From the NCBI GenBank assembly GCA_902492235.1, contig CABUKS010000009.1, positions 1 through 64,000 of the forward strand: a DNA stretch of 64,000 nucleotides. Direction: 5' to 3'. The notes beneath the pieces are model-generated. The model worked only from the letters and a program-made list of their open reading frames with translations, searched no databases and was not told where the DNA came from. The DNA comes from an uncultured Collinsella sp. (GTDB taxonomy: Bacteria; Actinomycetota; Coriobacteriia; Coriobacteriales; Coriobacteriaceae). Positions 41,792 through 50,271 of this stretch are shown here, one piece after another. A program made the translations under genes and the position numbers. Position 1 is the first letter of the stretch, and each line of letters opens with the position of its first letter.

Positions 41792-42658
41792 ATGGATATC
41801 GATAACTTTGAATGGTGGTATAGCGAGGGCGAGGCTCCGGACGAGGAGTGGGACGAGCCCGTGCCGCGTGACGCGTCGAGCGACGAGGACGAGACCGGCA
41901 ACGATGCCGTCGAGATGGACGCCGCCTCCGACCCCGTCGAGCCCCTGACCTTTGAACAGGCTTGGGCCCAGGCCGAGGCCGACGAGGCAAAGGCCGATGC
42001 CACGGCCACGCTGGGTGAGCCAGCCGACATGTCCATTTCGCCGGCAAAGACCCCGCAACCGCGCCACACCATCGACCCCGGCAGTACGGCATCTTTCAGC
42101 ATTCTCGACGTGCCCGCGCAAGGCGCCCAGGCGCCTACGCCCACGCATCGCCCCGACCTGGCTCGTGAGGAAGACGCGGGCCGCCGTTCTCCGCTCGGCC
42201 CCATCCTCATCGCCTTCATGGCCGGCGTTATCGCCTGCTCGGCAATCGGCAGCATCTGGGGTCATGTCGAGCGGCAGCGCCAAGACGCCGCCAAGGTCGA
42301 GATGTCCGTCGAGCAATCGCTCAGCCGCACGCGCTCGGTGCATGTGTCGGTCGAGGTTAAGGACGGCGCGACGTGGGATACCGCGCGCGGCGACAGCCAA
42401 ATGCTCGTCCATATCGTGGGCCGCACGCTCAGGGGACAAGCAATCGACGAGTACCAATACGTCAATTCCGAAGGTGACGGTATCGAGCTCAAGCCCGGCG
42501 ACTACGAGCTCACGGTCGATGAGCCGCCCGTCGCCACCGACGGCACGCGTTACCGCGCCTCAAAGCGCATGGTCCCGGTGAGTTTTAATTCGCAAGCACC
42601 CGATACGGTCGATAGCGCGCCGCAGGGTGGGTTTGACCTTTATGCTATTGCTCAATAA
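41792..42658 (+). CDS. Hypothetical single-pass membrane protein with acidic N-terminus
   Basis: A 288-residue protein I do not recognise. The first 130 residues are strongly acidic and probably disordered (DEEWDEPVPRDASSDEDE). One transmembrane helix lies at about 136-156 (GPILIAFMAGVIACSAIGSIW). The outer part of about 130 residues includes LKPGDYELTVDEPPVATDGTRY, which resembles beta-sandwich repeats of surface proteins. No signal peptide is seen, so the acidic part is expected inside the cell. Possible roles are a divisome or envelope scaffold or a sensor; nothing decides this. Ala/Glu codon use fits its neighbours. Confidence 0.7.
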   Translation: MDIDNFEWWYSEGEAPDEEWDEPVPRDASSDEDETGNDAVEMDAASDPVEPLTFEQAWAQAEADEAKADATATLGEPADMSISPAKTPQPRHTIDPGSTASFSILDVPAQGAQAPTPTHRPDLAREEDAGRRSPLGPILIAFMAGVIACSAIGSIWGHVERQRQDAAKVEMSVEQSLSRTRSVHVSVEVKDGATWDTARGDSQMLVHIVGRTLRGQAIDEYQYVNSEGDGIELKPGDYELTVDEPPVATDGTRYRASKRMVPVSFNSQAPDTVDSAPQGGFDLYAIAQ

Positions 42659-42737
42659 CTGCGCCTGCCGCTCAGCCCTGCTGCCAAGAGTGGGACAATA
42701 ACCCTCGACACTGTTGTTTACTTTTGGAGGAAGTAGC

Positions 42738-43631
42738 ATGTCCACCGTCACTACCATCAAGCGCGGCGGCCTCACCGCGGCCATCGATTCCATGGGCGCC
42801 CAGCTCACGAGCCTTGCCCTCAACGGCAATGAGTATCTGTGGCAGGGCGACCCGGCCTTTTGGGGCAAGCACGCGCCCATCCTGTTCCCCATCGTGGGAT
42901 CGCTGCGCAACAACACGGCGACGTCTGCCGCCGGCACCTGCGAGATGGCGCGCCACGGCATCGCACGCATTGTCGAGCACAAGATCGTCGAGGTGTCGGA
43001 GGACAGTTCGTCCGTTACCTACGAGCTCACCGACACGCCCGAGTCGCTCAAGGCGTTCCCATTCCACTTTAAGCTCAACATGACCTATGCCCTGACCGGC
43101 GACGCCACCCTTACGCAGACCTTTGCCGTCACCAACACCGGCGACGTGGACCTGCCGTTCTCGGTGGGCGGCCACCCCGCATTTAACGTGCCCGCCCCCG
43201 GCGCCGAGGACGAGGCGTTCGAGGATTACGAGCTGGCGTTTACCGAGGCTTGGACTAACGAGGCCCCCGTCATCACGCCCGATGGCCTTATGACGTTCGA
43301 GGGTAGCTACAAGGCCCCCGATAACTCGGACGTGCTGCCCATCACGCACCGCAGCTTCGATAACGACGCCATCATGTTCACCGATACCCCGGGCTCCACG
43401 CTCACGCTGCGCGGCCGCAAGTCGGGCCACGGCGTCAAGATCGACTTTGAAGGCTTTAAGTACATCGGCGTGTGGTCTGCCGCCAACGACGCTCCGTTTG
43501 TGGCGCTCGAGCCCTGGACCGGCCACACCACCATGGACACCGAGGACGACGTCTTTGAGCACAAGGTCAACACCATCACGCTGGCGCCGGGCGAGACGGA
43601 CGTCCGCAGCTTTAGCGTCACCTTGCTCTAG
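42738..43631 (+). CDS. Aldose 1-epimerase family protein
   Basis: A 297-residue galactose mutarotase-like protein. GGLTAAIDSMGAQLTSLALNGNEYLWQGDPAFWGKHAPILFPIVGSLRNN and RHGIARIVEHKI match the LacX/YeaD-like branch, with a conserved His in ARHG and another in VGGHPAFNVP. The family converts alpha and beta anomers of sugars; its substrate in this branch is not settled. GGAGGAA sits seven bases before ATG 42738, so that start is preferred over one eight codons earlier. It is probably monocistronic and followed by a hairpin repeat. Confidence 0.88.
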   Translation: MSTVTTIKRGGLTAAIDSMGAQLTSLALNGNEYLWQGDPAFWGKHAPILFPIVGSLRNNTATSAAGTCEMARHGIARIVEHKIVEVSEDSSSVTYELTDTPESLKAFPFHFKLNMTYALTGDATLTQTFAVTNTGDVDLPFSVGGHPAFNVPAPGAEDEAFEDYELAFTEAWTNEAPVITPDGLMTFEGSYKAPDNSDVLPITHRSFDNDAIMFTDTPGSTLTLRGRKSGHGVKIDFEGFKYIGVWSAANDAPFVALEPWTGHTTMDTEDDVFEHKVNTITLAPGETDVRSFSVTLL

Positions 43632-43661
43632 AGGTTCCGCCGTTCGGTCGATGCTGCGTGC

Positions 43662-43752
43662 CGTCCAGAGCGATAATTTGTCATTCAAAAGGCAAGGCAT
43701 AGACCTTCTGGTCATGCCTTGTCTTTTTCATGCCACTTGTTCGCTCTGGACG
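43662..43752. repeat. Two-arm hairpin repeat with GACCAGAAGGTC-type loop, copy 2 (also terminator)
   Basis: Outer arms CGTCCAGAGCGA and TCGCTCTGGACG enclose the stem AAAAGGCAAGGCAT / ATGCCTTGTCTTTTT (43687-43728) with loop AGACCTTCTGGTC. The closest relative, 49682-49774, has the same outer arms but the loop in inverse orientation. The T run makes it a working terminator for the epimerase gene. Confidence 0.75.
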
Positions 43753-43894
43753 TCGTTCGCCGGCATTGCCAAAACATCGACGTCCCCAACGACTACCATG
43801 TGTCTATTAATTTTTCGAGCTTGTACTGCACTGCTGGTCGCTGGCGTATATCCTGTTAAGTCGTCAGCATACGATTCAACAGGGAAGGCAGATT

Positions 43895-44821
43895 ATGCAT
43901 TCTCCCCATCAACGCGACACGCATCCACAGCCGGTATGCAGCCGCCGCATCTTCTTGGGTAGCGCTCTCGCTGCGAGCGCTTCCGTCGTCGCCGGCGCGC
44001 TCGCCGGCTGTCAGCGCCCGTCCACGCTCAAGGTGGTTCAGCCCACGACGGGCGGCGGTCGCGACGACCTGTCCGATTCCGTGATCGGCAAGGATAAGAT
44101 CCGCATCGGCATGGAGGCGGCCTACGCCCCGTACAACTGGCAGGTTTCCGAGGCCAGCGAGTACACCATCCCCATCGACAACGTGCAGGGCGCCTATGCC
44201 GACGGCTACGATGTACAGATCGCCAAGATCGTCTGCAAGGCCCTCGGCGGCGAGCCCGTTGCCGTCAAGCAGAGCTTCTCGGGTCTCATCGATTCGCTCA
44301 ACAACGGCCAGATCGACCTCATCATCGCCGGCATGAGCGCCACGCCCGAGCGCGAGGAGTCGGTCGGCTTCTCCGACCCGTATTTCATTGGCTACTTTGG
44401 TCTGTTCGTAAAAGAGGGCTCGCCCTACCAAAACGCCACCAAGCTCAGCGACTTTAGCGGCGCTACGGTCCTCGGCCAAAAGGACACTATGCTCGATACC
44501 GTCATCGACGAGATTCCGGGCGTTGTGCACAAAAATCCGGTCGATTCGGTCCCCACGGTATTTTCGAACCTGCTGCAGGGCACGTGCGACGCCGTGACCT
44601 ACAACACCGAGAACGAGAAGGGCTATATGGCCCAAAACCCCGGTATCGTCCCCATCCATTTTGCCGAGGGCGAGGGCTTTAAGCAGGAGGTCGCGGCAAA
44701 CGTCGGCTGCCGCAAGGGCTCGGACAAGCTCCTTAAGCTCATCGACAAGACACTCAAGGGCATTAGCCAAGAGGAACGCGACCAAATGTGGGACGCGTGC
44801 CTCGATCGTCAGCCGGCGTAG
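43895..44821 (+). CDS. Amino acid ABC transporter substrate-binding lipoprotein
   Basis: A 308-residue periplasmic-binding-protein-like lipoprotein (family 3). The N-terminus has a twin-arginine-like motif, CSRRIFLG, a hydrophobic stretch and lipobox LAGC with Cys39, so it may be exported folded by Tat and then lipidated. DKIRIGMEAAYAPYNWQV starts the binding domain; GYDVQIAKIVCKALG and DLIIAGMSATPEREESVGFSDPY are typical of polar amino acid binders. It heads a three-gene operon with permease and ATPase. The ligand cannot be named. GGGAAGG precedes the ATG. Confidence 0.9.
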   Translation: MHSPHQRDTHPQPVCSRRIFLGSALAASASVVAGALAGCQRPSTLKVVQPTTGGGRDDLSDSVIGKDKIRIGMEAAYAPYNWQVSEASEYTIPIDNVQGAYADGYDVQIAKIVCKALGGEPVAVKQSFSGLIDSLNNGQIDLIIAGMSATPEREESVGFSDPYFIGYFGLFVKEGSPYQNATKLSDFSGATVLGQKDTMLDTVIDEIPGVVHKNPVDSVPTVFSNLLQGTCDAVTYNTENEKGYMAQNPGIVPIHFAEGEGFKQEVAANVGCRKGSDKLLKLIDKTLKGISQEERDQMWDACLDRQPA

Positions 44822-44830
44822 GGAGGTAGC

Positions 44831-45979
44831 ATGAAAACCATCAATCGTCTGGCCTCCTTTATCAAGGCCGACCACCGTTATGTGTACCTGGGCACGAGCG
44901 TTATCGCGGCGCTCGGCCTGGCGTTTAGCCAGCGCAACCCCACGCCGCTGAGCTTCTTAGCCCCCACCGGTATCTTCCAGGATTGCCTTTGGGCGATTCT
45001 TTGGGCCTGGCTCGTCGTGTCGGCGGCGGCGCTCGTCACCAAACTCATGCACTGGAATGACTATCGAGAAACGTCGCCGTTCGCATCCGAGCGCTTCCGT
45101 CGTGGCGCACGCTTGGGCAGCTATGTCGTGGTTGCCATCGCGGCGATCTTTTTCGTGGACCGCTGCGTCATGTCGTTTATCGACCTGGTACAGGTGAGCA
45201 TCGTCTCGGACTCCAACCCCAGCGACTTTTTGTCGAGCCTGGTCTACATGACCTACAAGAGCGGGGACTTCTTTATCCGCGGTATCGAGATTACCATCGC
45301 GCTTGCCACCTTCGGCACCGTCATCGCATTCTTCCTGGCGTTGCTCTTTGTGTTCCTGCGTATTCAGACCTTCGATCGCGTGGACAACGACCTGGTGCGC
45401 TTCTTTAAGAGCATTGGCCGCGGCTTTGCGACCATCTACTCCACCATCGTGCGCGGCACGCCCATGATGGTCCAGGGTCTGCTCATCTATTACGCGGGTT
45501 TCACCGTTTTGCGCGGCATGGGCTTCGAGACCGCCCAGGCCAACCAGATCTGGAGTACCTTCACCGCCGGCCTCGTCACCATCTCGCTCAACTCCACCGC
45601 CTACATGATGGAGGTCCTGCGCGGCGGCATCGAGTCCATCGACCCCGGCCAGGCCGAGGCGGCGCGTTCGCTGGGTCTGTCGCAGTGGCAGGCTATGCGC
45701 AAGGTCGTGTTCCCCCAGGGCATTAAAAACGCGATTCCGGCGCTCACCAACGAGCTCATCATCAACATCAAGGACTCGTCGGTGCTCTCGGTCATCGGCG
45801 TGTTCGACCTCATGTACGCCACCACCACCGTCGCCGGCGTGTACTACCGCCAGATGGAGGTCTACTGCGTGGCGCTCGTGGTCTACCTGATCCTGACGCT
45901 CGTGGCGAGCCGCCTGCTCGAAGCCTTTGGCAAAAAACTTGGTGCCGAGGCTCCGGCCACGCTGCCCAGCTCCAACTAG
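44831..45979 (+). CDS. Amino acid ABC transporter permease
   Basis: A 382-residue permease of the HisMQ type. Hydrophobic segments at about 18-36, 45-65 and 95-115 precede a C-terminal transport domain (about 150-370) with RGTPMMVQGLLIYY and the EAA loop EAARSLGLSQWQAMRKVVFPQGIKNAIPAL. The N-terminal extension of about 130 residues is longer than in typical members (220-250 total). GGGAGG is just before the ATG, seven bases after the lipoprotein stop. A single permease suggests a homodimer. Confidence 0.92.
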   Translation: MKTINRLASFIKADHRYVYLGTSVIAALGLAFSQRNPTPLSFLAPTGIFQDCLWAILWAWLVVSAAALVTKLMHWNDYRETSPFASERFRRGARLGSYVVVAIAAIFFVDRCVMSFIDLVQVSIVSDSNPSDFLSSLVYMTYKSGDFFIRGIEITIALATFGTVIAFFLALLFVFLRIQTFDRVDNDLVRFFKSIGRGFATIYSTIVRGTPMMVQGLLIYYAGFTVLRGMGFETAQANQIWSTFTAGLVTISLNSTAYMMEVLRGGIESIDPGQAEAARSLGLSQWQAMRKVVFPQGIKNAIPALTNELIINIKDSSVLSVIGVFDLMYATTTVAGVYYRQMEVYCVALVVYLILTLVASRLLEAFGKKLGAEAPATLPSSN

Positions 45980-46001
45980 GCTCAAGACGAGGAGAATCAT
46001 C

Positions 46002-46787
46002 ATGGCAGATACCGCCACTACCGGCGTTGCGGCCGCCGCACAGACCAATGAGCCGCTCATCCGCGTCGAGGGCCTGCGCAAAAGCTTCGGCTCGCTCGAG
46101 GTGCTCAAGGGCATCGACCTGTCCGTTAAATCAGGCGAGGTCGTCACCATTATCGGCGCCTCGGGCTCGGGCAAGTCGACGCTGCTGCGTTGCCTCAACC
46201 TGCTCGAGACCCCGGACGCGGGCCACATCTGGTTCCACGGCCAGGACCTTACGGCCGAGCGCTGCAATATCAATAAACTCCGCGAGGACATCGGCATGGT
46301 GTTCCAGGGCTTTAACCTGTTCAACAACATGGATGTGCTCGACAACTGCACGCTCGCGCCCGTCACGCTCAAAAAGATGAGCAAGGCCGAGGCCGAAAAG
46401 GTCGCGCTGGAGCATCTGACGAGTGTGGGACTCGAAAAGTTCGCGCACGCCGCCGTGGGTCGCCTGTCCGGCGGCCAAAAGCAGCGCGTGGCCATCGCTC
46501 GTGCCCTATGCATGAATCCGCAGATCATGCTGTTCGACGAGCCGACCTCCGCGCTCGACCCCGAGATCGTGGGAGAGGTGCTCGAGGTCATGCGCAAGCT
46601 CGCTGCCGACGGCATGACCATGGTCGTCGTCACGCACGAGATGGCCTTTGCCCGCACCGTGTCCGATCGCGTGGTCTTTATGGACAAGGGCGTGGTCCTC
46701 GAGGACGCCGCGCCGGCCGAGCTCTTCGGCAACCCCAAGCACCAGCGCACCCGCGAGTTTCTCTCTCGTTATCTCGAGGACAAATAA
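46002..46787 (+). CDS. Amino acid ABC transporter ATP-binding protein
   Basis: A 261-residue ATPase of the GlnQ/HisP group. Walker A is GASGSGKST (residues 52-60), the signature LSGGQKQRVAIARAL, and Walker B MLFDEPTSALDPE, followed by the switch His in VVVTHEM. It powers the uptake system of the two preceding genes. ATG 46002 follows GAGGAG, 22 bases after the permease stop. A short hairpin follows the stop, then an M20 peptidase gene. Confidence 0.95.
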   Translation: MADTATTGVAAAAQTNEPLIRVEGLRKSFGSLEVLKGIDLSVKSGEVVTIIGASGSGKSTLLRCLNLLETPDAGHIWFHGQDLTAERCNINKLREDIGMVFQGFNLFNNMDVLDNCTLAPVTLKKMSKAEAEKVALEHLTSVGLEKFAHAAVGRLSGGQKQRVAIARALCMNPQIMLFDEPTSALDPEIVGEVLEVMRKLAADGMTMVVVTHEMAFARTVSDRVVFMDKGVVLEDAAPAELFGNPKHQRTREFLSRYLEDK

Positions 46788-46810
46788 CCGACCGCAAACG
46801 CTTGCGTTGC

Positions 46811-46836
46811 AGGGCCGCTCCCGTGGGGCGGCCTTT
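46811..46836 (+). terminator. Short hairpin after the amino acid transporter operon
   Basis: GGCCGCTCCC pairs with GGGGCGGCC around two bases and is followed by TTTGTCG. The weak tail suggests partial termination ahead of the M20 peptidase gene. Confidence 0.5.
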
Positions 46837-46859
46837 GTCGTCACAATCGAAAGGATGTC

Positions 46860-48275
46860 ATGGCCGAGGTTTGGCGCTTCTTTGCGCATGAGGACGATTT
46901 TGCCGATATAGACGAGGCAGGCGCGTGCGAGCGCTTGGGCCGTGTGCTGTCGTTTCCGACCATCTCGAGCATGGATGCCGGGGCGGTGGACTGGCAGCCC
47001 TTCGACGACCTGTGCGCCTATATGCAGCAGGCCTGGCCGCGCGTGTTTGCGGCGGGCGAGGTCGAGCTGATCGACCACTCGCTGTTGGTGATGCTTGGCG
47101 GCAGCGATCCGGCTCTTAAGCCCGTTATGCTCATGGGCCACATGGATGTGGTTCCCGTGGTGCCGGGTACCGAGGCCGACTGGACGCACGCCCCCTTTAG
47201 CGGACACGTGGACGACACCTACATCTGGGGCCGCGGCGCGATCGACATGAAGGACCAGGTCGCAGGCATTCTCGAGGCTGTCGAGTATGCGCTGGCGCAC
47301 GGCTGGCAGCACGAGCGCACGCTGCTCCTGGCCTTTGGCCAGGACGAGGAGACGACGCAGCACGGTGCAGGCGCCATCGGCCGCGCGCTCGAGGAGCGCG
47401 GCATTGAGCTTGAGTACCTGATCGACGAGGGCGACTACCGCATCGTTCCGGCTGCCGAGTACAGCGCGGGCGAGGGCTGGCTTATGCATGCCGACCTCGC
47501 GGAGAAGGGCTATGCCGATATCGTGCTCAAGACGAAGAGCGAGGGCGGGCATTCCTCCAACCCCTACGGTGGCACATCGCTCGAGGTGCTCAGCCGTGCC
47601 ATCACCGCAATCTGCGATATCGAGTGGCCGACGCGCGTGACCGATCTACTTGCCGCCCAGCTCGTCGAGTTGGGGCTCTACACGGCCGATGAAATTGCCG
47701 CCAACGGGGGTGTCATTGTCCGCGATTGCCTTGCCAGCAAGAAGCTCTATCCGCTGGTGACGACCACCTGCGCACCCACGCAGATCGAGGGTGGCAGCAC
47801 CGGCGCCAACGTAATGCCGCAGGATATGTGGGCCAACATCAACTTCCGCATGCTCGAGGGCACGAGCGTGGTCGACGTTGTGGCGCGCTGCCGTGAGGCG
47901 GTTGCCGGGGCGGACCTTGCCAGTCGTGTCGAAGTGGAGCTGGGCCCCGGCAGCTCCGAACCCTCGCCGTCCCCGCGCATCGGTGGTCCCGGCCTCGAGG
48001 CGGTTCGCTCCATCGCCGCCCGCTATTTCCGTGATCCAAAGGGGACGGAGGAAAACGGATCATTCGAGCCAGTGGCAATTGTGCCCTCGACCGTGATCGG
48101 TGCTACCGACGCTGCCAACTACCAGCACATTTGCCCTGAGTGCATTCGCTTCTCGGCCTTTGTGGTTGATGACGACGAGTGTGATCGCGGCGTCCACGGC
48201 ACCAACGAGCGCATCACCCGCCGCGCCTACCTCCAGGGCATCCGCTTCCTCATCGCTCTGCTTCAGACGCTCTAG
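46860..48275 (+). CDS. M20 family metallopeptidase
   Basis: A 471-residue zinc peptidase of the M20 family (carboxypeptidase PM20-like). LMGHMDVVPV carries His94 with Asp96, GRGAIDMKDQ carries bridging Asp129, and FGQDEE carries catalytic Glu163 and Glu164. A dimerisation domain (about 215-365) starts at KSEGGHSSNPYGG. It probably cleaves small peptides or acyl amino acids. Its place right after an amino acid transporter suggests it processes imported peptides or amino acid derivatives (inference). GAAAGGA precedes the ATG. Confidence 0.9.
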   Translation: MAEVWRFFAHEDDFADIDEAGACERLGRVLSFPTISSMDAGAVDWQPFDDLCAYMQQAWPRVFAAGEVELIDHSLLVMLGGSDPALKPVMLMGHMDVVPVVPGTEADWTHAPFSGHVDDTYIWGRGAIDMKDQVAGILEAVEYALAHGWQHERTLLLAFGQDEETTQHGAGAIGRALEERGIELEYLIDEGDYRIVPAAEYSAGEGWLMHADLAEKGYADIVLKTKSEGGHSSNPYGGTSLEVLSRAITAICDIEWPTRVTDLLAAQLVELGLYTADEIAANGGVIVRDCLASKKLYPLVTTTCAPTQIEGGSTGANVMPQDMWANINFRMLEGTSVVDVVARCREAVAGADLASRVEVELGPGSSEPSPSPRIGGPGLEAVRSIAARYFRDPKGTEENGSFEPVAIVPSTVIGATDAANYQHICPECIRFSAFVVDDDECDRGVHGTNERITRRAYLQGIRFLIALLQTL

Positions 48276-48276
48276 A

Positions 48277-48358
48277 ATGTGACAAAGCGACAGTCCCTTT
48301 GCTAGCCGTTGGGGACGTTCTTAAACGACTAGTCGTTAAGGAACGTCCCCAACGGCTA
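48277..48358. repeat. Half AATGTGACAAAG palindrome joined to a 56-bp GGGGACGTTC palindrome
   Basis: AATGTGACAAAG with CTTTG (48276-48302) is a cut-down copy of the first family. It runs straight into TAGCCGTTGGGGACGTTC (48303-48320), which pairs perfectly with 48341-48358; the centre ACGACTAGTCGT is itself palindromic. Single units of this second family lie at 30059 and 49852. The 291-base gap before prfA holds nothing else recognised. Confidence 0.75.
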
Positions 48359-48566
48359 CGTTCACTCATTCCGTGCGGGTTATATGCAGGTTTGCCTGCG
48401 CACGCTATCATGTATGGGTTAGACCGCAACTATGTACCCCATACGCGAAGGGATGCGCATGTATCTGAAGATCGACATGTTCTAGCCGGGCTTACCCCCG
48501 CAGCGGCGCCGTGCGCCCCATCAACTCTGCCGATTTTCACCTTCACGCATATAAAGGAGTCCCGCC

Positions 48567-49634
48567 ATGCGCGACAAGCTCGAAAAGATTATCAAGGCCT
48601 ACGAGGAGCTCGAGAAGAAGCTCTCCGACCCGGCCGTCGCCTCCGATATTAAGGAGTTCACGCGTCTCAACAAGGAGTACGCGCACCAGTCCGACCTCAT
48701 CGCCGCCTCGCGCGAGTACATCGGCGCGCTCGATGACATCGATGCCGCCAAGGAAATGCTCCACGATACCACCGACGCGGACGAGAAGGAGATGCTCCAG
48801 ATGGACATCTCCGAAAACGAGGCAAAGCTTCCCCAGCTCGAGGAAGACATCAAGTACATGCTCATCCCGAGCGACCCCAACGACGACAAGAACACCATCG
48901 TCGAGATTCGCTCTGCCGCCGGTGGCGACGAGGCGGCCATCTTTGCCGGCGATCTGTACAAGATGTACCAGCGCTTCTGCGAGTCGCGCGGCTGGAAGAC
49001 CACCGTGCTCGACTCCAGCCCCAGCGAGGCCGGCGGCTTTAAGTCCATCGAGTTCAAGGTCGAGGGCGACCGCGTCTACTCCGTCATGAAGTACGAGTCC
49101 GGCGTGCATCGCGTCCAGCGCGTCCCCAAGACCGAGTCCCAGGGTCGCATCCAGACCTCTACGGCAACCGTCGCCGTGCTTCCCGAGGCCGAGGAGATCG
49201 ACGTTCAGATCAACCAGTCCGACCTGCGCATCGATACCTACTGCGCCTCCGGTCCTGGCGGTCAGTGCGTTAACACCACCTACTCCGCCGTGCGCATCAC
49301 CCACCTGCCCACCAACACCGTGGTGCAGTCGCAGGAGCAGCGTTCCCAGATTCAGAACCGCGAGGTCTGCATGCAGATGCTGCGTGCCCGTCTGTACGAG
49401 ATGGAACTCGAGAAGCAGCAGGCCGAGCTCGGCGCCGAGCGCCAGAGCCAGATCGGCCACGGCAACCGTTCCGAGAAGATTCGTACTTACAACCAGCCCC
49501 AGGACCGCGTGACCGATCACCGTATCGGCTTCAACTCCACCTACAACGGCGTCCTTCTGGGCGATCAGCTCGGCACCGTGATCGAGGCACTCGCCGCCGC
49601 CGAGCGAGCCGAGAAGCTGGCGCAGGCTGTGTAG
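48567..49634 (+). CDS. prfA: Peptide chain release factor 1
   Basis: A 355-residue class I release factor. The peptidyl-tRNA hydrolysis motif GGQ is at residues 231-233 in SGPGGQCVNTTYSAVRI. The codon-reading region is RVPKTESQGRIQTS with Pro-Lys-Thr at 187-189, the PxT motif of RF1 (not SPF of RF2), so it reads UAA and UAG. AAAGGAG precedes the ATG. The methylase that modifies its GGQ glutamine, prmC, follows after a 637-base gap. Confidence 0.97.
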   Translation: MRDKLEKIIKAYEELEKKLSDPAVASDIKEFTRLNKEYAHQSDLIAASREYIGALDDIDAAKEMLHDTTDADEKEMLQMDISENEAKLPQLEEDIKYMLIPSDPNDDKNTIVEIRSAAGGDEAAIFAGDLYKMYQRFCESRGWKTTVLDSSPSEAGGFKSIEFKVEGDRVYSVMKYESGVHRVQRVPKTESQGRIQTSTATVAVLPEAEEIDVQINQSDLRIDTYCASGPGGQCVNTTYSAVRITHLPTNTVVQSQEQRSQIQNREVCMQMLRARLYEMELEKQQAELGAERQSQIGHGNRSEKIRTYNQPQDRVTDHRIGFNSTYNGVLLGDQLGTVIEALAAAERAEKLAQAV

Positions 49635-49637
49635 TGG

Positions 49638-49774
49638 GTTACGCGGTTTTGCCAAACCGCGTAACGGCTTGACGCTGCGCGCCGCCCAGAGCGACAATTT
49701 GTCATTCAAAAGGCAAGGCATGACCAGAAGGTCTATGCCTTGCCTTTTTCATGCCAACTTGTTCGCTCTGGACG
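49638..49774. repeat. Two-hairpin repeat with GACCAGAAGGTC loop, copy 3 (also terminator of prfA)
   Basis: GTTACGCGGTTT-tgcc-AAACCGCGTAAC (49638-49665), then CGGCTTGACGCTGCGCG, then AAAAGGCAAGGCAT - GACCAGAAGGTCT-type loop - ATGCCTTGCCTTTTT (49708-49749), inside arms ending TCGCTCTGGACG. It shares the full order with 29883-29988 and the second half with 43662-43752. Confidence 0.75.
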
Positions 49775-49851
49775 TCGCTCGCTGTCCGTCCTCTGCCTGC
49801 GGCGTTGCCTTGCTCCGGATGCGGTATGCTCAACCTGTGGCGCCTTAGATG

Positions 49852-49880
49852 TAGTCATTGGGGACGTTCTTAAATGACTG
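49852..49880. repeat. TAGTCRTTGGGGACGTTC repeat, single copy 2
   Basis: TAGTCATTGGGGACGTTC followed by TTAAATGACT, matching 30059-30088 with one change near the end that keeps the terminal inverted pair AGTCATT / AATGACT. Confidence 0.65.
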
Positions 49881-49908
49881 GGTTGAGTAAAATACTTTTC
49901 GAGTTTAT

Positions 49909-50136
49909 TTAATCTGCTTTGTTAGAAATTAAGCTGTCTACCTGCTCAAAGTAATTAACAGTCTTCATCTGATATTGAAAATATTGCTCGAAAAATCGTT
50001 CAAGAAGTCGCGGGGCGATTTTTGATGGGTCGCGCGTCAAGCGATGTGGCAAGTTCTTGGTTAGATATTGGTCAGTTTTGGGGCAACCTTGCCAAAAGCT
50101 TGACGGATGCAGATTTAGACGTCGACGAATGAACAC
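49909..50136 (-). pseudogene. Possible remnant of a type I restriction specificity subunit (hsdS-like)
   Basis: A 75-codon open frame in an AT-rich island unlike the flanking DNA. Its end, RLLERFFEQYFQYQMKTVNYFEQVDSLIS, recalls the last conserved region of HsdS proteins (KIGxFFxxLDxLIxLHQ), and KIAPRLLERFF the region just before it. No start with a ribosome site and no partner hsdM or hsdR is seen. It is most simply a decayed, horizontally acquired fragment. Chance resemblance is possible. Confidence 0.3.
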
Positions 50137-50271
50137 TTCGATTGCGATTCAAGCAAAATTCTGGGCTGATTCTCGATAATCGCTTCCAATCGTTCCTTGC
50201 CGCGTGCCGCCCTCGCGTACAATCTGCTCCGACATTCGCGCGCCGTCCGGCGCTTAAGAGGGGAGGGCCCC

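Noticed and set aside
43895..46787. Prophage or integrative element
   Set aside because: No integrase, phage structural gene or attachment repeat was found anywhere in the window.
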